Below are positions 62,716-64,000 of a stretch of 64,000 nt of DNA, piece after piece; positions within the stretch are counted from its first letter, which is position 1; each line of letters starts with the position of its first letter. The notes below the pieces were generated by a model. That model ran no database searches. It saw only the letters and a program-made list of their open reading frames with translations, and was not told where the DNA came from. The position numbers were made by a program, and so were the translations under genes. The DNA is from DATJPR01 sp963811705 (GTDB lineage: Bacteria; Bacteroidota; Ignavibacteria; UBA10030; UBA6906): contig CAWESL010000005.1 of NCBI GenBank assembly GCA_963811705.1, positions 177,194 to 241,193 of the forward strand, in the 5' to 3' direction.

Positions 62716-64000
62716 CGGGCAATTCGCTCCTGATTGTAACCCACCAAGTTGTACTCTTGGTCAAGCTTGGACAGCTCGTCACGAATTTGCTGTCGCATCC
62801 TGACGGCTGGGTTTACGCAGTACTCGACAAATTCCTCAGCCTTCAACCGCAAATCTGGAAATAGGATCTTCAGGTATCCCTCTGCAATTCGCGCTATTGC
62901 CTTGTTGTCCCGCATGTCTTCACAGTGCGGGAGTCGCATGCTTTGCGATACGTAGTCTGCGTATTGGAGATTGCTGCGCAGCTCATGCAGGACTTCGCTA
63001 AAGAAGTCGCCCTTGAAGCCGAGATCCTTGGACGGAGTGTTTCTAGAGATGCGAGGCAAATACCAACCTTCGAGAAGGCCGTGGACCCGATCAATGAACG
63101 CGGACTCCTGGAGAGCAGAGGGAAGTTCGTTGAATATCCCCTCTGTCTCGTACTGGGGCTTTCCATCAGCGGCCAACTGATATTCCCCAGTTGACGAAAC
63201 CAGCCTCAGAACTTCCCATGTCCCCGGTGGCTCGGCGATATCTTCCACTCTCCAGGTACATCTTGAGCCCTGCCATTGCTTCACCGGCAGTGTCAGTATG
63301 GATCTTCTGCACTTCGTCCACAACGACAACGTCGTACCGTGGTATCAATCCAAGCTGCTTCGTCGAACTGTTGAAAAATAACGCAGGTGCAGAGAGCTTA
63401 CCCCCGGGTATCACGGCCGCATAACGACTGATGTTATCGAAGACAAAGGATTTGCCCGTACCTTTGGGAGCCAATTCGACAACGTTCACCCTCGGCGGAC
63501 TAGCGGAATTATCCTTGCCAACAAAAGCATCTTTTGCGGCAACGATAGAACTTCCGGACTGAATTGACAGCTAGATACAAGCAAATCGATCCACTCATCG
63601 AGGCTGAAGTTCTGCCGGCCATCTTTGTAGTATGCGAGATCTATACCTGACGTTTGAAATGGTTTCAGAAGTCTACCATCCACACTTGGCCCTTCCTAAC
63701 CTCCTCTCCATCGGGCGGCACATATCGAAGCGTCCCCAAGCCCCACATCCCGGTTTTGAGAAGCATTGAGTTTTGATCCACAATGCTCTTGTGTATCATC
63801 TCACTGGTAGCATCGAGGATAGGGATGCTCAGCTCATGGGAGTTGTTCGATAGATTGACATTTACCCGGAAATCATCAAGGATTTTGACCTCCTCTTGTT
63901 CCTTCAACCTATTCAGCAAAATGTTTTTGTCCGCTTTTTGTGGAAGGTATGAAGAGACAATCCGAACGATTTCCTCGCGTCCTTCTTCTGTCAGATCATC
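62712..64000 (-). pseudogene. brxL: BrxL/TIGR02688-like AAA+ protein, frameshifted, 5' end beyond window
   Basis: Pieces in successive frames make one BrxL-like protein. First, DLTEEGREEIVRIVSSYLPQ up to WMVDF (open at the window end); then KPFQTSGIDLAYYKDGRQNF to ARIIPLVRR; then NVVELAPKGTGKSFVFDNIS (Walker A GPKGTGKS-like) with RYDVVVVDEVQKIHTD (Walker B) to SSEAGFVN; then LAADGKPQYETEGIFNELPS to YNQERIAR (stop 62712). The frame breaks lie near 63668, 63490, 63190 and 63175, each explained by one missing base in a short homopolymer. BrxL-like proteins are AAA+ anti-phage components of BREX and related systems. This short form (about 430 residues visible) ends before a Lon protease domain. 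Overlap with the MITD1-like gene suggests they work together. Confidence 0.8.

Noticed and set aside
60000..64000. Programmed ribosomal frameshifting as explanation for the split island genes
   Set aside because: The breaks are many, at different contexts, and lack slippery heptamers with downstream structure; single-base indels explain them better.
1..64000. CRISPR array, rRNA genes or intact insertion sequences
   Set aside because: I found no regularly spaced direct repeats, no rRNA-like stretches and no transposase frame with terminal inverted repeats.

Overview
The window looks like a chromosomal segment of a heterotrophic member of the Bacteroidota/Ignavibacteriota side of the FCB group. 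Three things point there. Two secreted proteins end in a type IX-style C-terminal sorting domain with the YPNPFNPxT signature (stops at 22503 and 27592). There is a TonB-dependent receptor with an N-terminal CarboxypepD_reg domain (29514-32537). There is also a large complement of secreted glycoside hydrolases. The taxonomic call is inference; no rRNA gene is present.

Region 1 (1-16.5 kb) is mostly housekeeping. It holds a partial SDR oxidoreductase, an exported peroxiredoxin, an exported M28 peptidase with PA and PDZ domains, small metabolic and stress proteins (flavin reductase-like, DUF971, hemerythrin, Zincin_1), a YIP1 membrane protein, a tryptophanase, apt, an AUH-type enoyl-CoA hydratase, glnA next to an Lrp/AsnC regulator, a lipoprotein, an M1 peptidase, and a nitrosative-stress pair (Crp/Fnr regulator followed by a RIC/ScdA di-iron protein) with an FNR-box-like palindrome upstream.

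Region 2 (16.5-33.8 kb), all on the minus strand, is a galactan/arabinogalactan utilisation locus. In transcription order it runs LacI regulator 2, TonB-dependent receptor, beta-helix surface protein, a GH35-GH53 fusion enzyme, a GH53 endo-galactanase, LacI regulator 1, galK, galT and a GH2 beta-galactosidase. The proposed flow is cleavage of beta-1,4-galactan by GH53, trimming to galactose by the GH35 and GH2 enzymes, then GalK and GalT. No SusD partner is present. Both LacI genes have LacI-type palindromes just upstream, suggesting autoregulation and possible cross-talk.

Region 3 (34-46.6 kb) holds small proteins, an RRM RNA-binding protein, gltD-gltB, an APC permease, a histidine kinase/sigma-54 response regulator pair, and a small exported protein. 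A degraded stretch at 46.6-47.5 kb includes an OstA/LptA-like relic. Region 4 (47.7-55.8 kb) has an exported esterase-like hydrolase, a GH38 alpha-mannosidase, a YidB-like protein and a sugar MFS transporter broken by an out-of-frame internal deletion.

Region 5 (about 56.1 kb to the window end) looks like an integrated, partly decayed island. It starts with a four-helix-bundle gene relic, palindromic repeats, and a 44-nt 3' fragment of a tRNA-Lys(CTT)-like gene that resembles an attachment site. All recognisable genes beyond it are on the minus strand and visibly less GC-rich. In transcription order they are a BrxL/TIGR02688-like AAA+ protein, a MITD1-type PLD-like protein, an EVE-like protein, two tandem Holliday-junction-resolvase-like (Endonuc_Holl) proteins and a PHP-SMC ATPase. 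Several of these are broken by single-base homopolymer indels. This set is the best candidate in the window for an undescribed, probably anti-phage, system; that function is inference.
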